Program-made: the position numbers and the translations under genes
Origin: an uncultured Clostridia bacterium
GTDB lineage: Bacteria > Bacillota > Clostridia > UBA1381
Direction of reading: 5' to 3'
Assembly: GCA_944393255.1 (NCBI GenBank)
Contig: CALXZP010000006.1
Span: 1 to 32,706, forward strand
DNA: 32,706 nucleotides
In this document: in pieces, positions 15,287 to 24,237 of the stretch
How the letters are laid out: every line of letters begins with the position of its first letter
Numbering within the stretch: the stretch's first letter is position 1
Notes under the pieces: generated by a model
Databases searched by the model: none
What the model saw: only the letters and a program-made list of their open reading frames with translations
What the model was told of the DNA's origin: nothing

Positions 15287-15730
15287 ATGCGAAAAACTGT
15301 TTCGATCATAACGACGGCGGTCATGCTTATGCTTGCCGCAGTTCAGTATCCTTCGGTGCGCGTGTACGCATCAACGTCGGATCTGCAGCTGATGGCGCGC
15401 GCCGTTAACGGCGAGGCGCGCGGCGAACCTTATACGGGACAGGTAGCTGTGGCGGCGGTCATACTCAACCGCGTAAAGCATTCTTCATTCCCTAATACCG
15501 TTGCGGGCGTCATTTACCAGCCCGGTGCGTTCACTGCCGTAGCCGACGGTCAGATCAACGCGCCCATAAGCGAGAATTCGACGGTATACCAGGCGTGCCG
15601 GGACGCTATGAACGGCTGGGATCCCTCGGGAGGCGCGATATACTATTTTAATCCCGATACCGCGACCAATTCGTGGATATGGTCGCGCGAGCTTATAGTC
15701 CAGATAGGCAAACACCGGTTCTGCCGGTAA
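15287..15730 (+). CDS. sleB: SleB-type spore cortex-lytic enzyme (catalytic domain only)
   Basis: SleB hydrolyses spore cortex peptidoglycan (lytic transglycosylase on muramic-delta-lactam-containing glycan) during germination. This 147-residue version has an N-terminal signal segment (about 4-28) and then the Hydrolase_2 domain: MARAVNGEARGEPYTGQVAVAAVILNR split around Glu43, the family's likely catalytic residue, then PGAFTAV and AIYYFNP. It lacks the N-terminal peptidoglycan-binding domain of Bacillus SleB, so it is a short form. The next gene is ypeB, the partner needed for SleB localisation or stability, and the pairing confirms the germination role. AAAGGAG is 13 nt from ATG 15287, a little far. 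Confidence 0.9.
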   Translation: MRKTVSIITTAVMLMLAAVQYPSVRVYASTSDLQLMARAVNGEARGEPYTGQVAVAAVILNRVKHSSFPNTVAGVIYQPGAFTAVADGQINAPISENSTVYQACRDAMNGWDPSGGAIYYFNPDTATNSWIWSRELIVQIGKHRFCR

Positions 15731-15745
15731 CGAGGAGGTCAAGGA

Positions 15746-17095
15746 ATGACAAAGACAAACAAGATACACATCGCCGTTTATTCGGCGCTCGGTCTGCTCC
15801 TTATTATCCTGTCCGTGCTGCTCTACAGGAGCCACGCCCGTGAAAAGGAGCTTCGCACCGCTGTGAACAACAGCTATGACAGGGCGTTTTTTGAGCTGAC
15901 CGATTACGTCAATAATATAGACGCGCTGCTTTCAAAAGCCCAGCTTGCCGCGTCGCCGGCGCAGATGGCTTCTATTTCTAATGAGATATTCATGCAGGCC
16001 GCCGAGGCAAAATCATGCTTCGGCGAGCTGCCGTCAGGGGAAGCGGCGCTTGAAAATACCGCTCTGTTTCTTTCGCAGGTGGGCGATTATACCTATGTTC
16101 TTTCGCAGAGTATGATAAACGGCAGCGAGATAAGCAGCGAGGAATATAAAAATCTGAACGACCTGAATGAATACGCCGCTTCGCTCGGCAAAAGCCTGAG
16201 CGATATACAGCAGAAGATATACAGCGGCGAGCTGAGCTTCCGCACCGCCTCGGCGGCGCTCGGCACGGAAGCGTATGCGGCAAGCAGTATTTTCACCGAC
16301 CTTGCAAACGTCGAAAAATCATTTGAAGGATATCCCGAGCTTATTTACGACGGACCGTTTTCGGAGCATATCGAAAACATGCAGTCGTATATGCTCGGTT
16401 CGGCCGCCGAGGTATCGCGCGAGGAGGCGCTGAAAAAAGCGGAGGAGTTTTTGGGCGAACGCGGCAGCGGCCTTGCCTATGAGACCGAGACCGCCAATAC
16501 GGCTATAGAGGCCTATACCTTCGGAAAAGAGGAAAACGGCGTTCATCTGACCGTGAGCATAACAAAACGCGGCGGCTACGTTCTGTATTTTCTTGAGAAC
16601 AGGGAGGTGACCGCTCAGAACTACGATACGGCCGCGGCTACCGAGATAGCTATGCAGTTCCTTGAACAGCACGGTTACCGCGATATGACCGACAGCTATT
16701 ATGAAACGAGCGATAATATCGCCACGATAAACTTTGCATATTCCCAGAACGGGACAAAATGCTACAGCGACCTTATCAAGGTGCGCGTCGCGCTCGATAC
16801 CGGAGAGATAACGGGACTTGAATGCAAGGGTTATCTTATGAATCACCGCGAGCGCGACGTCAGCGGAGCGGTACTGAGCGAAGCGGAGGCGCGGGAGCGT
16901 GTTTCAACGCATCTTGAAGTTACGGCGGTATCCGCTGCGGTCATACCGAAGGATTCGCTGCGGGAGGTGCTCTGCTATGAGTTCAAGGGAACTTATATGG
17001 ACAAAAACTTTATCGTATATATAAATGCCGAGAACGGGAGGGAGGAGGATATACTCCTGCTCATCGAATCGGAAACAGGCATCCTTACGATATAG
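15746..17095 (+). CDS. ypeB: Germination protein YpeB
   Basis: YpeB is a spore inner-membrane-associated partner of SleB, mutually required for stability during dormancy in Bacillus. The 449-residue protein has one N-terminal membrane helix (about 8-27). A long helical region of YpeB type follows, with FFELTDYVNNIDALLSKAQL and later FSEHIENMQSYMLG. The C-terminal half has PepSY-like repeats, with SREEALKKAEEFLGERG, TAAATEIAMQFLEQHGY and LSEAEARERVSTHLEV as the three regularly spaced segments. Start ATG 15746 follows AGGAGG at 15733-15738 and lies 15 bp after sleB, so the two form an operon. The sleB-ypeB order is that of Bacillus. A terminator hairpin follows. Confidence 0.93.
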   Translation: MTKTNKIHIAVYSALGLLLIILSVLLYRSHAREKELRTAVNNSYDRAFFELTDYVNNIDALLSKAQLAASPAQMASISNEIFMQAAEAKSCFGELPSGEAALENTALFLSQVGDYTYVLSQSMINGSEISSEEYKNLNDLNEYAASLGKSLSDIQQKIYSGELSFRTASAALGTEAYAASSIFTDLANVEKSFEGYPELIYDGPFSEHIENMQSYMLGSAAEVSREEALKKAEEFLGERGSGLAYETETANTAIEAYTFGKEENGVHLTVSITKRGGYVLYFLENREVTAQNYDTAAATEIAMQFLEQHGYRDMTDSYYETSDNIATINFAYSQNGTKCYSDLIKVRVALDTGEITGLECKGYLMNHRERDVSGAVLSEAEARERVSTHLEVTAVSAAVIPKDSLREVLCYEFKGTYMDKNFIVYINAENGREEDILLLIESETGILTI

Positions 17096-17096
17096 A

Positions 17097-17177
17097 CGGC
17101 TGCGCAGGGGCTGCCGCTCAGTGCGGCGCCCCTGCGGCGCTTCCCGGCAAAACGCAGCGCGCAGCCGCGTTATTTTT
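17097..17177 (+). terminator. Large nested terminator hairpin after ypeB
   Basis: An outer stem CGGCTGCGC/GCGCAGCCG (17097-17105 with 17159-17167) encloses an inner GCAGGGGC/GCCCCTGC hairpin. TATTTTT follows at 17171-17177. It starts 2 bp after the ypeB stop. Confidence 0.75.
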
Positions 17178-17191
17178 GTACAAATTCCCTA

Positions 17192-17219
17192 TTGATTTTT
17201 CTGCCGATTGTGCTAAAAT
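17192..17219 (+). promoter_or_regulatory. Extended -10 promoter of the AEC transporter gene
   Basis: TTGATT (17192-17197) and TAAAAT (17214-17219) are 16 bp apart, with TG one base before the -10. The start codon is 40 bp downstream. Confidence 0.65.
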
Positions 17220-17259
17220 ATCAAGAGTGCCCGTTAAGGCACGGAAAGGATCTGAAGAA

Positions 17260-18192
17260 ATGGATATAAAAATACTTCTGACAAGCATGATCGAGCTGTT
17301 TATAATAATATTTGTAGGATATTTTATATATAAAATAAAGATCGTAGACGATAACTTTGTAAAAAAATTTACAAAGCTGATACTTGACATAACGCTTCCG
17401 GCAATGATCCTTGCGTCTGTTCTGAGACTTGAGGAACGGCAGGCGATGTCCGACGTTATCACGGCAATACTCACGTCGGCGGTGCTGTTTTTCATAATAC
17501 TGCCCGGCATAGGGTTTATACTTGCAAAGCTCGTCAGGGCGAAAAGGGATCAGATCGGGTTATATACCTTTATGAACACGTATTCAAACGTAGGCTTTAT
17601 GGGCTTCCCGGTAATAGAAAATCTCTGCGGTTCCGTAGGTCTGTTTTACGCCGCGATATTCAATCTCATCTTCAATCTTTCTATATATACGCTCGGTATA
17701 TGGATGATGAACAAAGGGCGCGGTGAAGGGGCAAAATTCAATGTGAAGCTTTTGCTTTCGCCGGGCGTAGTCATTTCGGTGCTTTCGATACTGATATATT
17801 TCCTTGACATAAAGGCTCCTGTACTTATTTCGGATACGATCTATTCTATCGGGTCTATGACCTCGCCGGCGGCTATGCTGCTCATAGGCTGCTCGCTTGC
17901 CAAGATGGATATAAAGAGCGTGTTCGGTGAGATCAGAATGTATCCGTGGATGGTGATAAAGCAGCTTATCATACCGCTGCTGCTGTGGTTCCCCCTCGCT
18001 TTTGTCATCAAAAACGAGCTTGTGCTGATGGTCACATACATCCTTGCGGCTATGCCGGTCGCGAACAGCGCCGTTCTTTTTGCCACCAATTACGGAGGCG
18101 ATTCGGAGCTTGCGGCTAAGGGGGTATTTCTGACGACGCTGATATCGCTTTTGACTGTTCCGGTCTGCATACTGCTTGTTCAGACACTGTGA
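17260..18192 (+). CDS. AEC-family membrane transporter (permease)
   Basis: This 310-residue integral membrane protein has about ten hydrophobic helices in two five-helix halves, as in the auxin efflux carrier (AEC) family, with a charged loop (RAKRDQIGLYTF) near the middle. Characteristic segments are TLPAMILASVL, NTYSNVGFMGFPVIENL, ASPAAM-type TSPAAMLLIGCSLA, and the C-terminal MPVANSAVLFATNYGGDSELA. Bacterial members move small organic acids such as malate or malonate, or amino acids; the substrate here cannot be told. I chose ATG 17260, with AAAGGA at 17245-17250; the longer frame overlaps the preceding terminator. It appears to be a single-gene unit with its own promoter, between ypeB and secD. 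Confidence 0.88.
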   Translation: MDIKILLTSMIELFIIIFVGYFIYKIKIVDDNFVKKFTKLILDITLPAMILASVLRLEERQAMSDVITAILTSAVLFFIILPGIGFILAKLVRAKRDQIGLYTFMNTYSNVGFMGFPVIENLCGSVGLFYAAIFNLIFNLSIYTLGIWMMNKGRGEGAKFNVKLLLSPGVVISVLSILIYFLDIKAPVLISDTIYSIGSMTSPAAMLLIGCSLAKMDIKSVFGEIRMYPWMVIKQLIIPLLLWFPLAFVIKNELVLMVTYILAAMPVANSAVLFATNYGGDSELAAKGVFLTTLISLLTVPVCILLVQTL

Positions 18193-18216
18193 CCGAACAG
18201 GAAAAACGTTCGGTCA
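18190..18216 (+). terminator. Stem-loop at the end of the AEC gene
   Basis: TGACCGAAC/GTTCGGTCA (18190-18198 with 18208-18216) includes the stop codon. Only TTAT follows, so it is a weak terminator at best. A second small hairpin, AAAGGTT-TCC-AACCTTT, lies at 18258-18274. Nothing else is recognised in the 18217-18350 gap. Confidence 0.45.
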
Positions 18217-18350
18217 TTATCGCCGCGGAAACGGCGGGGAATTCAAAACAGACTGTTAAAGGTTTCCAACCTTTGCTCCGGAATACCGGCCGGTTTCGTC
18301 CGATATTTTGCGCTGAGGTCCGGAAATCTTTTAATTTGCTGAAAAAGGGC

Positions 18351-18379
18351 TTGACTTAACGCCCTATAAGTTGTATAAT
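18351..18379 (+). promoter_or_regulatory. Sigma-A promoter of secD-secF
   Basis: TTGACT (18351-18356) and a perfect TATAAT (18374-18379) are 17 bp apart. Transcription should start near 18386, leaving a leader of about 70 nt. Confidence 0.8.
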
Positions 18380-18454
18380 ATTTATTGTATGTAATTTTGG
18401 AAGCACCTATCCGCTACGGTGTATTCCTATCAAAGAAAGGAATGTAAAACGCAA

Positions 18455-19792
18455 ATGAGAAAAAAAAGCATAGTCACTTTCTGTCTTGTTGTCATTGTGG
18501 CGATCGCGCTCAATCTTGTGGCGATGCTCGGTCTGCCGGGCGCGCTGAGCGAGACCTACGGCGGTATGCTGGACAGCAATACGGGAATAAGACAGGGTAT
18601 CGACCTTGCGGGAGGCTCGGTAATAACCTTCCAGGCAAATGCCGAAAATCCTACGGATGATGAAATGGAGTCGGTAAGGTCGATCTATGAAACGCGTCTT
18701 AACAGCGCGGGCTATACCGAATCGCGTATTTCGATAGGCGACGGAGGCAGGATAACGATAGAGATCCCGTCAGGCAGCGGAGCCGGCGGCGAGGGAACGG
18801 AGATATCTGCGACCGAACAGACCGACGCGGCGGTAGAGCTGCTTTCACAGGTAGCGAAGCTCACCTTCCGCGACGACCAGGATAACGTTGTTCTTGAAGG
18901 CACCGATATCGCCTCGGCAAAAAGTCTGTACGGTCAGCCGTCGCAGAACGCCAACTCGCAGTATTATGTGCAGGTAGAATTTACTTCGGAGGGAACTAAA
19001 AAGTTTGCCGAGGCTACCGGTGCGGCGGCAGCTAAATCGTCGCCCAACAACATAATCAAGATAGTTATGGACGAAGAGGTAGTATCATCGCCGCAGGTAT
19101 CGGAGAGGATAGATTCCAATTCGTGCGTTATAACAGGACAATTTGACGCTGAATCGGCTTCTACGCTTGCCAGCCAGATCAATTCCGGTAACCTTCCGTT
19201 TGAGATGCAGAAGATAACGCAGGAAACAGTCGGCGCCGAACTTGGCCGCGACGCTCTGCCTACGAGCCTTTGGGCTGCGGGCATAGGCATCATACTTGTA
19301 ATGCTGTTCATGGTGATAAGGTACAGACTGCCGGGACTTCTTGCGGATCTTTCGCTGCTTATCTATGTCGGACTGATATGCCTTGCTATGGGAGCGTTCC
19401 GAGTAAACCTCAGCCTTTCGGGTATCGCGGGTATCATCCTGTCGATAGGTATGGCGGTCGACGCGGACTGTATCATATTCGAGCGTATGAAGGAGGAGCT
19501 GATGACCGGCAAGACTGTAAGAGCGTCTGTTGAAGCGGGCTTCTCAAAGGCGTTTTCGGCCATCATAGACTCTAATATAACTACTATAATATCGTGCGTC
19601 GTTCTGTACATGTCAGGAATAGGAACTGTTACGGGCTTTGCCATCACTCTCGGCATCGGCGTAATACTGTCGATGTTCACGGCTATCGTTGTTACAAAGT
19701 TCATAATGAGAAACCTTGTGAATATCGGAGTGACCAACAAGAACCTGTTCTACAATACTAAAAAAGCGGTAGGGGGTGCGGAGAATGCATAA
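18455..19792 (+). CDS. secD: Protein translocase subunit SecD
   Basis: SecD, with SecF, uses the proton-motive force to help proteins finish export through SecYEG. The 445-residue protein has one N-terminal helix (about 8-26), a P1-type periplasm-facing head domain (GIRQGIDLAGGSVITFQA, then ATLASQINSGNLPFEM), and a C-terminal bundle of five helices with GIAGIILSIGMAVDADCIIFERM and the DSNITTIISCVVLY motif. The head is shorter than in Escherichia coli, as in other Bacillota. ATG 18455 follows AAAGGA at 18436-18441 (13 nt, long). An upstream in-frame GTG has no ribosome site. SecD overlaps secF by 8 bp, giving tight coupling. Confidence 0.95.
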   Translation: MRKKSIVTFCLVVIVAIALNLVAMLGLPGALSETYGGMLDSNTGIRQGIDLAGGSVITFQANAENPTDDEMESVRSIYETRLNSAGYTESRISIGDGGRITIEIPSGSGAGGEGTEISATEQTDAAVELLSQVAKLTFRDDQDNVVLEGTDIASAKSLYGQPSQNANSQYYVQVEFTSEGTKKFAEATGAAAAKSSPNNIIKIVMDEEVVSSPQVSERIDSNSCVITGQFDAESASTLASQINSGNLPFEMQKITQETVGAELGRDALPTSLWAAGIGIILVMLFMVIRYRLPGLLADLSLLIYVGLICLAMGAFRVNLSLSGIAGIILSIGMAVDADCIIFERMKEELMTGKTVRASVEAGFSKAFSAIIDSNITTIISCVVLYMSGIGTVTGFAITLGIGVILSMFTAIVVTKFIMRNLVNIGVTNKNLFYNTKKAVGGAENA

Positions 19793-20735
19793 GATATTTA
19801 ATTTTTCAGAGAATAAAATTAAATTCCTCCTCCTGCCGGTAGTAGTTCTGATCGCAGGTATTGTAATGTATTTCGTTCACGGAGGATTTAACTTTGACGT
19901 TGAATTTCTCGGCGGTACAAGAATGCAGGTGGACATCGGCCAGGACTTCAATAACGATGATATTTACGATATAGTAGAGGATGCTACGGGGCTTGAGGCT
20001 GTCGTTCAGAAATCGGGCGCGGCGGGTCAGACTGCGGTCATAAAGATCCCGGCCGCAAGCAACGATGAGAACGGCGAGGCAAACCAAGCCAATCAGGATG
20101 CGGTTTTCAGCGCGCTTCAGGAAAAGTATTCTTTAACTGACGAGGCTATGCTCTCGGTGCAGTCATCCTCGCCGAGCTTCGGCGCGCAGGTACAGCAGAA
20201 GGCTCTTTCATACACGCTTCTTGCCATCCTGTGCATGCTGGTATATATTATAATAAGATTTGACTGGCGCAGCGCTATAATGGCTGTCGTTACGCTTGCA
20301 CTCAACGTTCTTGTTATGGCGAGCGTGTATACGATAACCAACATAGCTCTGAATACCACTTTCATAGCGGCTATGCTCACGGTCATAGGATACTGTATAA
20401 ACAACACCATAGTAATCTTTGACCGTATCCGTGAAAATATGAAGTCGCGCAGGCGTGCGGAATCGATAACGGCGATGACGAACAGGAGCATCTGCGAGAC
20501 TCTGGGACGTACCGTAAGCTCGACTGTAACGTCGCTTATAACCATCGTGATGGTATACATCCTCGGAGTTTCCACTATCAAGCAGTTTGCGCTCCCGCTT
20601 ATAATCGGTATCGTTATAGGCGCGTATACCTCGATATGCATCGCGCCGACCTTCTGGGCGGCATGGAAGGAAGCCGAGGCAAAGGCGAAGGCTGAAGCCG
20701 CGGCCCAGAAACGCACCGCAAAGAAGAATAAATGA
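19785..20735 (+). CDS. secF: Protein translocase subunit SecF
   Basis: SecF is the partner of SecD in the Sec translocon accessory complex. The 316-residue protein has an N-terminal helix, a short exported domain (NFDVEFLGGTRMQVDI), and a five-helix bundle with TLNVLVMASV-type ALNVLVMASVYT, IGYCINNTIVIFDRIREN and TVSSTVTSLITIV. It ends in a Lys/Ala-rich cytoplasmic tail (EAEAKAKAEAAAQKR). ATG 19785 overlaps the secD stop (ATGCATAA) and follows AGGGGG; a GTG nine bases earlier is less likely because it lies at the ribosome site. A strong terminator follows the gene. Separate SecD and SecF chains contrast with the fused SecDF of Bacillus subtilis. Confidence 0.95.
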   Translation: MHKIFNFSENKIKFLLLPVVVLIAGIVMYFVHGGFNFDVEFLGGTRMQVDIGQDFNNDDIYDIVEDATGLEAVVQKSGAAGQTAVIKIPAASNDENGEANQANQDAVFSALQEKYSLTDEAMLSVQSSSPSFGAQVQQKALSYTLLAILCMLVYIIIRFDWRSAIMAVVTLALNVLVMASVYTITNIALNTTFIAAMLTVIGYCINNTIVIFDRIRENMKSRRRAESITAMTNRSICETLGRTVSSTVTSLITIVMVYILGVSTIKQFALPLIIGIVIGAYTSICIAPTFWAAWKEAEAKAKAEAAAQKRTAKKNK

Positions 20736-20750
20736 TAGGTATGATATACA

Positions 20751-20785
20751 GGGGAAATTATCAGCTGATAATTTCCTCTTTTTTT
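20751..20785 (+). terminator. Intrinsic terminator after secF
   Basis: A fully palindromic stem runs over 20751-20778 (one G-T pair at its base, centre CAGCTG) and is followed by seven T. It overlaps the start of the next promoter region. Confidence 0.92.
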
Positions 20786-20786
20786 C

Positions 20787-20815
20787 TTGATTATTTTTAT
20801 ATTGTATGGTAAAAT
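20787..20815 (+). promoter_or_regulatory. Extended -10 promoter of der-plsY-gpsA
   Basis: TTGATT (20787-20792) and TAAAAT (20810-20815) are 17 bp apart, with TG one base before the -10. It follows the secF terminator immediately. Confidence 0.7.
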
Positions 20816-20909
20816 AAAATTGGATCGATATAAAAGAGAGGCTGTTGTAAAACTCTGTGAGTGTTTGCTGCAGCCCCCGGTAAGAATGGGAAGGAGTTTA
20901 TTTATATAT

Positions 20910-22238
20910 ATGAAGCCTTTGGTTGCAGTCGTGGGCAGGCCCAATGTGGGCAAGTCCACGCTATTTAATAAAATTTCGGGAGAGAGGATAAGCATAGTTG
21001 AGGATATACCCGGCGTTACGCGCGACAGGATATATTCCGATGTGTCGTGGCTCGACAAGCATTTCACGCTTATAGATACCGGCGGCATAGAGCCGGATTC
21101 AAAGGACGAGATCCTCTCGAAAATGCGCGAGCAGGCGCAGCTTGCGATAGAGATGGCGGACGTCGTTGTGCTTATGACGAGCGTTAAGGAGGGCGTTACG
21201 GCAAACGACTACGAGGTAGCGCGTATGCTCATGAAGGCGGGAAAGAAGATAGTTCTTGCCGTCAATAAGGTGGACAATATAGGCGAGCCGCCTATGGAGT
21301 TTTATGAGTTTTACAATCTGGGACTGGGAGACCCGATAGCGATCTCCTCGGCGAACGGGCTCGGTATAGGCGATCTGCTTGACGAGATAACGAACCTGTT
21401 CCCCGACGACGCCGATACCGCCGAGGATGAGGAAGAGATAAAGGTTGCCGTTATAGGCAGACCGAACGCGGGCAAATCGTCGCTCATAAACAACATAATG
21501 GGCGAAGAGCGGGTCATAGTTTCGGATGTTGCCGGGACTACAAGGGACGCGATAGATACCCATTATGAAAAGGACGGGGACAAGTTCCTGTTCATCGATA
21601 CCGCCGGTATGCGCAAGCGCGGAAAGATAGACGAATCCATCGAGCGCTACAGCGTTGTACGTTCGCTTGCGGCGGTGGACAGGAGCGACGTGTGCGTTAT
21701 AATGATAGACGGTACGGAGGGTATAGCGGAGCAGGATACGAAAATAGCCGGATATGCCGACAAGCAGGGCAAGGCGTGCATTTTTGCGATAAACAAATGG
21801 GATATAGTAAAAAAGAACGACAAGACCATGAATGTTTTCAAAGACAAAATCCGCGAGACGTTTGCGTTCATGTCGTATGCTTCCATGATGTTTATAAGCG
21901 CAAAGACCGGACAGCGCGTGGGAAAGCTGCTTGAGGAAATAAAATTCGTAAACGAGCAGCACAAGCGCAGGATAACGACCGGTATGCTCAACGACGTTAT
22001 AAATGAAGCCGTGAACAAGCAGCAGCCGCCCTCGGACAAGGGCAGGAGACTGCGTATATATTACGGAACACAGGCGTCTGTGGCGCCTCCGACGTTCGTC
22101 TTGTTCGTAAACGATAAGGAGCTGTTCCATTTTTCATATAAACGGTTCATAGAAAATCAGATCCGTGAGAATTTCGGATTTGACGGAACGCCGATAAGGT
22201 TTATCATACGCGAGCGGACGAAGTCTGAAAAAAGATGA
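20910..22238 (+). CDS. der: Ribosome-associated GTPase Der (EngA)
   Basis: Der is an essential double GTPase for 50S ribosome assembly. The 442-residue protein contains a first G domain (GRPNVGKST at about residues 8-16, DTGG, NKVD) and a second (GRPNAGKSS at about residue 184, DTAGMRKRG, NKWD). A C-terminal KH-like domain includes RRITTGMLNDVINEAV and RLRIYYGTQ. These are the expected order and sizes. I chose ATG 20910 with AAGGAG at 20891-20896; the frame is open further upstream, but those residues resemble no Der N-terminus. It heads a conserved der-plsY-gpsA cluster, which links ribosome biogenesis with phospholipid synthesis only by position. Confidence 0.96.
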   Translation: MKPLVAVVGRPNVGKSTLFNKISGERISIVEDIPGVTRDRIYSDVSWLDKHFTLIDTGGIEPDSKDEILSKMREQAQLAIEMADVVVLMTSVKEGVTANDYEVARMLMKAGKKIVLAVNKVDNIGEPPMEFYEFYNLGLGDPIAISSANGLGIGDLLDEITNLFPDDADTAEDEEEIKVAVIGRPNAGKSSLINNIMGEERVIVSDVAGTTRDAIDTHYEKDGDKFLFIDTAGMRKRGKIDESIERYSVVRSLAAVDRSDVCVIMIDGTEGIAEQDTKIAGYADKQGKACIFAINKWDIVKKNDKTMNVFKDKIRETFAFMSYASMMFISAKTGQRVGKLLEEIKFVNEQHKRRITTGMLNDVINEAVNKQQPPSDKGRRLRIYYGTQASVAPPTFVLFVNDKELFHFSYKRFIENQIRENFGFDGTPIRFIIRERTKSEKR

Positions 22239-22380
22239 TCTGCGCGTCCGGCGCGGTGTTCGCAAGCCGGCATACTCACGCTCAGCCCTGCTCGCCTGAA
22301 TGTGCGGTCTGCCTGCGTCTCCTTTCTCAAACAGCATTGAGAAGGGATCCAAAGCTCAAATAAATAATGAAAGGATCCGG

Positions 22381-23010
22381 GTGAAGGATATGGTTTTTCT
22401 TGTAACAATAACGATAGGTACGGTAATTGCTGCGTATCTTCTGGGCAGCGTCAATTCATCGATACTTATATCGAAAGCGGTCAGCGGAAGGGATATACGC
22501 GAGAGCGGCTCGGGCAATGCCGGAGCGACTAACATGCTGCGCACCATGGGTAAAAAATACGCCGTTTTAACGCTTGTTATAGATATACTAAAGGGCGTTC
22601 TGGCAGTGCTTCTCGCAAGGCTCTCGGCACAGTGCGGGGGCTTTGAATGGGGGATATATCCCGCCGGGCTTGCGGTATGCATCGGACACTGCTACCCGAT
22701 ATTTTTCGGCTTCAAGGGCGGCAAGGGAGTGGCCACCGGGCTTGGAGTCCTGCTCATGTGGGACTGGCAGACCGCGCTTATCGTGCTTGCCGCAGCGCTT
22801 GTGATAATGGCGCTTACGCGCTTTGTGTCGCTGGGCTCAGTCACGGCCGCAGTGCTGTTCGCTGTTATCGAAGCCGTAAAGCTCAGAGACATCATACCGG
22901 CGGTCGTATGCGTTATAGCCGTCGCCGCGCTGCTGGTGTGGAAGCACCGCGGCAATATAGTACGTCTTGCAAAGGGCGAAGAGAGCAGGCTCGGCTCTAA
23001 AAAGAAATAA
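22381..23010 (+). CDS. plsY: Acyl-phosphate:glycerol-3-phosphate acyltransferase
   Basis: PlsY is a membrane enzyme that transfers an acyl group from acyl phosphate to glycerol 3-phosphate, the first step of phospholipid synthesis. The 209-residue protein has about five helices and the three family motifs: SGNAGATNMLRTMGKK, GHCYPIFFGFKGGKGVATGLG, and the loop after TRFVSLGS. The next gene, gpsA, makes its substrate glycerol 3-phosphate. Start is uncertain. GTG 22381 is 5 nt after AAAGGA and fits best; ATG 22390 (MVFLVTI) gives the same protein minus three residues. The 142-bp gap before it contains an imperfect hairpin (about 22321-22346) without a T-run. Confidence 0.93.
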   Translation: MKDMVFLVTITIGTVIAAYLLGSVNSSILISKAVSGRDIRESGSGNAGATNMLRTMGKKYAVLTLVIDILKGVLAVLLARLSAQCGGFEWGIYPAGLAVCIGHCYPIFFGFKGGKGVATGLGVLLMWDWQTALIVLAAALVIMALTRFVSLGSVTAAVLFAVIEAVKLRDIIPAVVCVIAVAALLVWKHRGNIVRLAKGEESRLGSKKK

Positions 23011-23049
23011 TGCCGGAAACGAAATCTGATACATAGGAGGATCAAATAT

Positions 23050-24030
23050 ATGAAAATCGCAGTTATAGGCTCCGGCGGCTGGGGAACGGCCGTATCGGTG
23101 CTGCTCGCGGGAAAGGGCAACGACGTATATCTTTGGTCATGGATACAGGAGGAAACGGACAGGCTCAGGCGCGACAGGGAGAATAAGGAGTTTTTGCCGG
23201 GAGTAAGACTTGACGACAGGATCGTCTGCACTCATGATATGAAAGAGTGTATCGAAGGAGCGGAGGCGGTAATAACAGCCGCGCCTTCTCCGGCAACGCG
23301 TACTACGGCAAAGCAGATGGCGCGGTATATAGCTCCGGGACAAAAGATAGTAAACATCTCAAAGGGGCTTGAGGGCAAGCTCAGGCTTTCGGAGGTCTAC
23401 AGGTCGGAGATACCGCAGGCGGATATTTCCGTGCTCAGCGGACCGTCTCATGCGGAGGAGGTCAGCCGGGGCATACCCACAACGGTGGTCGTCGCCTCGG
23501 AGGACGGCAAAACTGCGGAGTTCCTCCAGGAGCTGTTCATGACCCCGTCGTTCAGGGTCTATACCTCCAATGATATAATAGGCGTGGAGCTGGGCGGCGC
23601 GCTCAAGAACGTTATAGCGCTCTGCGCCGGCATATCCGACGGCCTGGGCTACGGCGACAATACAAAGGCGGCGCTGATAACCCGCGGTGTTGCGGAAATA
23701 ACTCGGCTAGGCACGGCTATGGGCGCAAAGGCTTCCACATTTTCGGGTCTTTCCGGACTCGGCGATCTGATAGTGACGGGAACGAGCACGCTTTCGCGCA
23801 ACTACAGGGCCGGAAGGCTGATAGGCGAGGGGCTTAGCCTTGAGGAGGCTCTTGAGAAGGTGCACATGGTCGTTGAGGGAGTAAATACGGCGGGAGCGGC
23901 CTATGAGCTCAGCCGTGAATACGGAGTGGAAACGCCGATAATAGAGCATGCGTACAAAATACTGTTCGGCGGCATGGATCCGCACGAGGCGGTGGATCTT
24001 TTGATGACCCGGCGCAGAACAAACGAATAA
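23050..24030 (+). CDS. gpsA: NAD(P)H-dependent glycerol-3-phosphate dehydrogenase
   Basis: GpsA reduces dihydroxyacetone phosphate to sn-glycerol 3-phosphate for phospholipids, feeding PlsY. The 326-residue protein begins with the dinucleotide-binding MKIAVIGSGGWGTAVSVLL. It has SKGLEGKL, LSGPSHAEEV, the active-site region ELGGALKNVIAL with Lys186, and ISDGLGYGDNTKAALITRG followed by GLSGLGDLIVT. ATG 23050 is preceded by AGGAGG (23035-23040). It ends a der-plsY-gpsA unit and is followed by a strong terminator. In many Clostridia spoIVA comes next; here adhE and an XRE gene intervene. Confidence 0.96.
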   Translation: MKIAVIGSGGWGTAVSVLLAGKGNDVYLWSWIQEETDRLRRDRENKEFLPGVRLDDRIVCTHDMKECIEGAEAVITAAPSPATRTTAKQMARYIAPGQKIVNISKGLEGKLRLSEVYRSEIPQADISVLSGPSHAEEVSRGIPTTVVVASEDGKTAEFLQELFMTPSFRVYTSNDIIGVELGGALKNVIALCAGISDGLGYGDNTKAALITRGVAEITRLGTAMGAKASTFSGLSGLGDLIVTGTSTLSRNYRAGRLIGEGLSLEEALEKVHMVVEGVNTAGAAYELSREYGVETPIIEHAYKILFGGMDPHEAVDLLMTRRRTNE

Positions 24031-24040
24031 GCCGAACTCA

Positions 24041-24070
24041 AAAACAGAGGCTGTGCGTCTCTGTTTTTTT
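24041..24070 (+). terminator. Intrinsic terminator after gpsA
   Basis: AAAACAGAG/CTCTGTTTT (24041-24049 with 24059-24067) with a 9-nt loop and a run of seven T. It lies 10 bp after the stop codon. Bases 24071-24237 are AT-rich and show no gene or recognisable site. Confidence 0.9.
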
Positions 24071-24237
24071 GTGCCGGCACGTACTCCAAACGGTCAAATC
24101 CGGTGCAAATTTGAGCATATGCTGCTCAGGAGCGCGCAGGCAGCGGAAACAAAACCGTTAATTTGATAAAAATATAACAAATATAAAACCTGAAGCGCAT
24201 TATATTTATATAAACTGTAGAAAGTGCAAAAATGATA

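Noticed and set aside
20117..22130. Long minus-strand open frames opposite secF and der
   Set aside because: Composition artefacts antisense to secF and der, which are well-supported by motif order.
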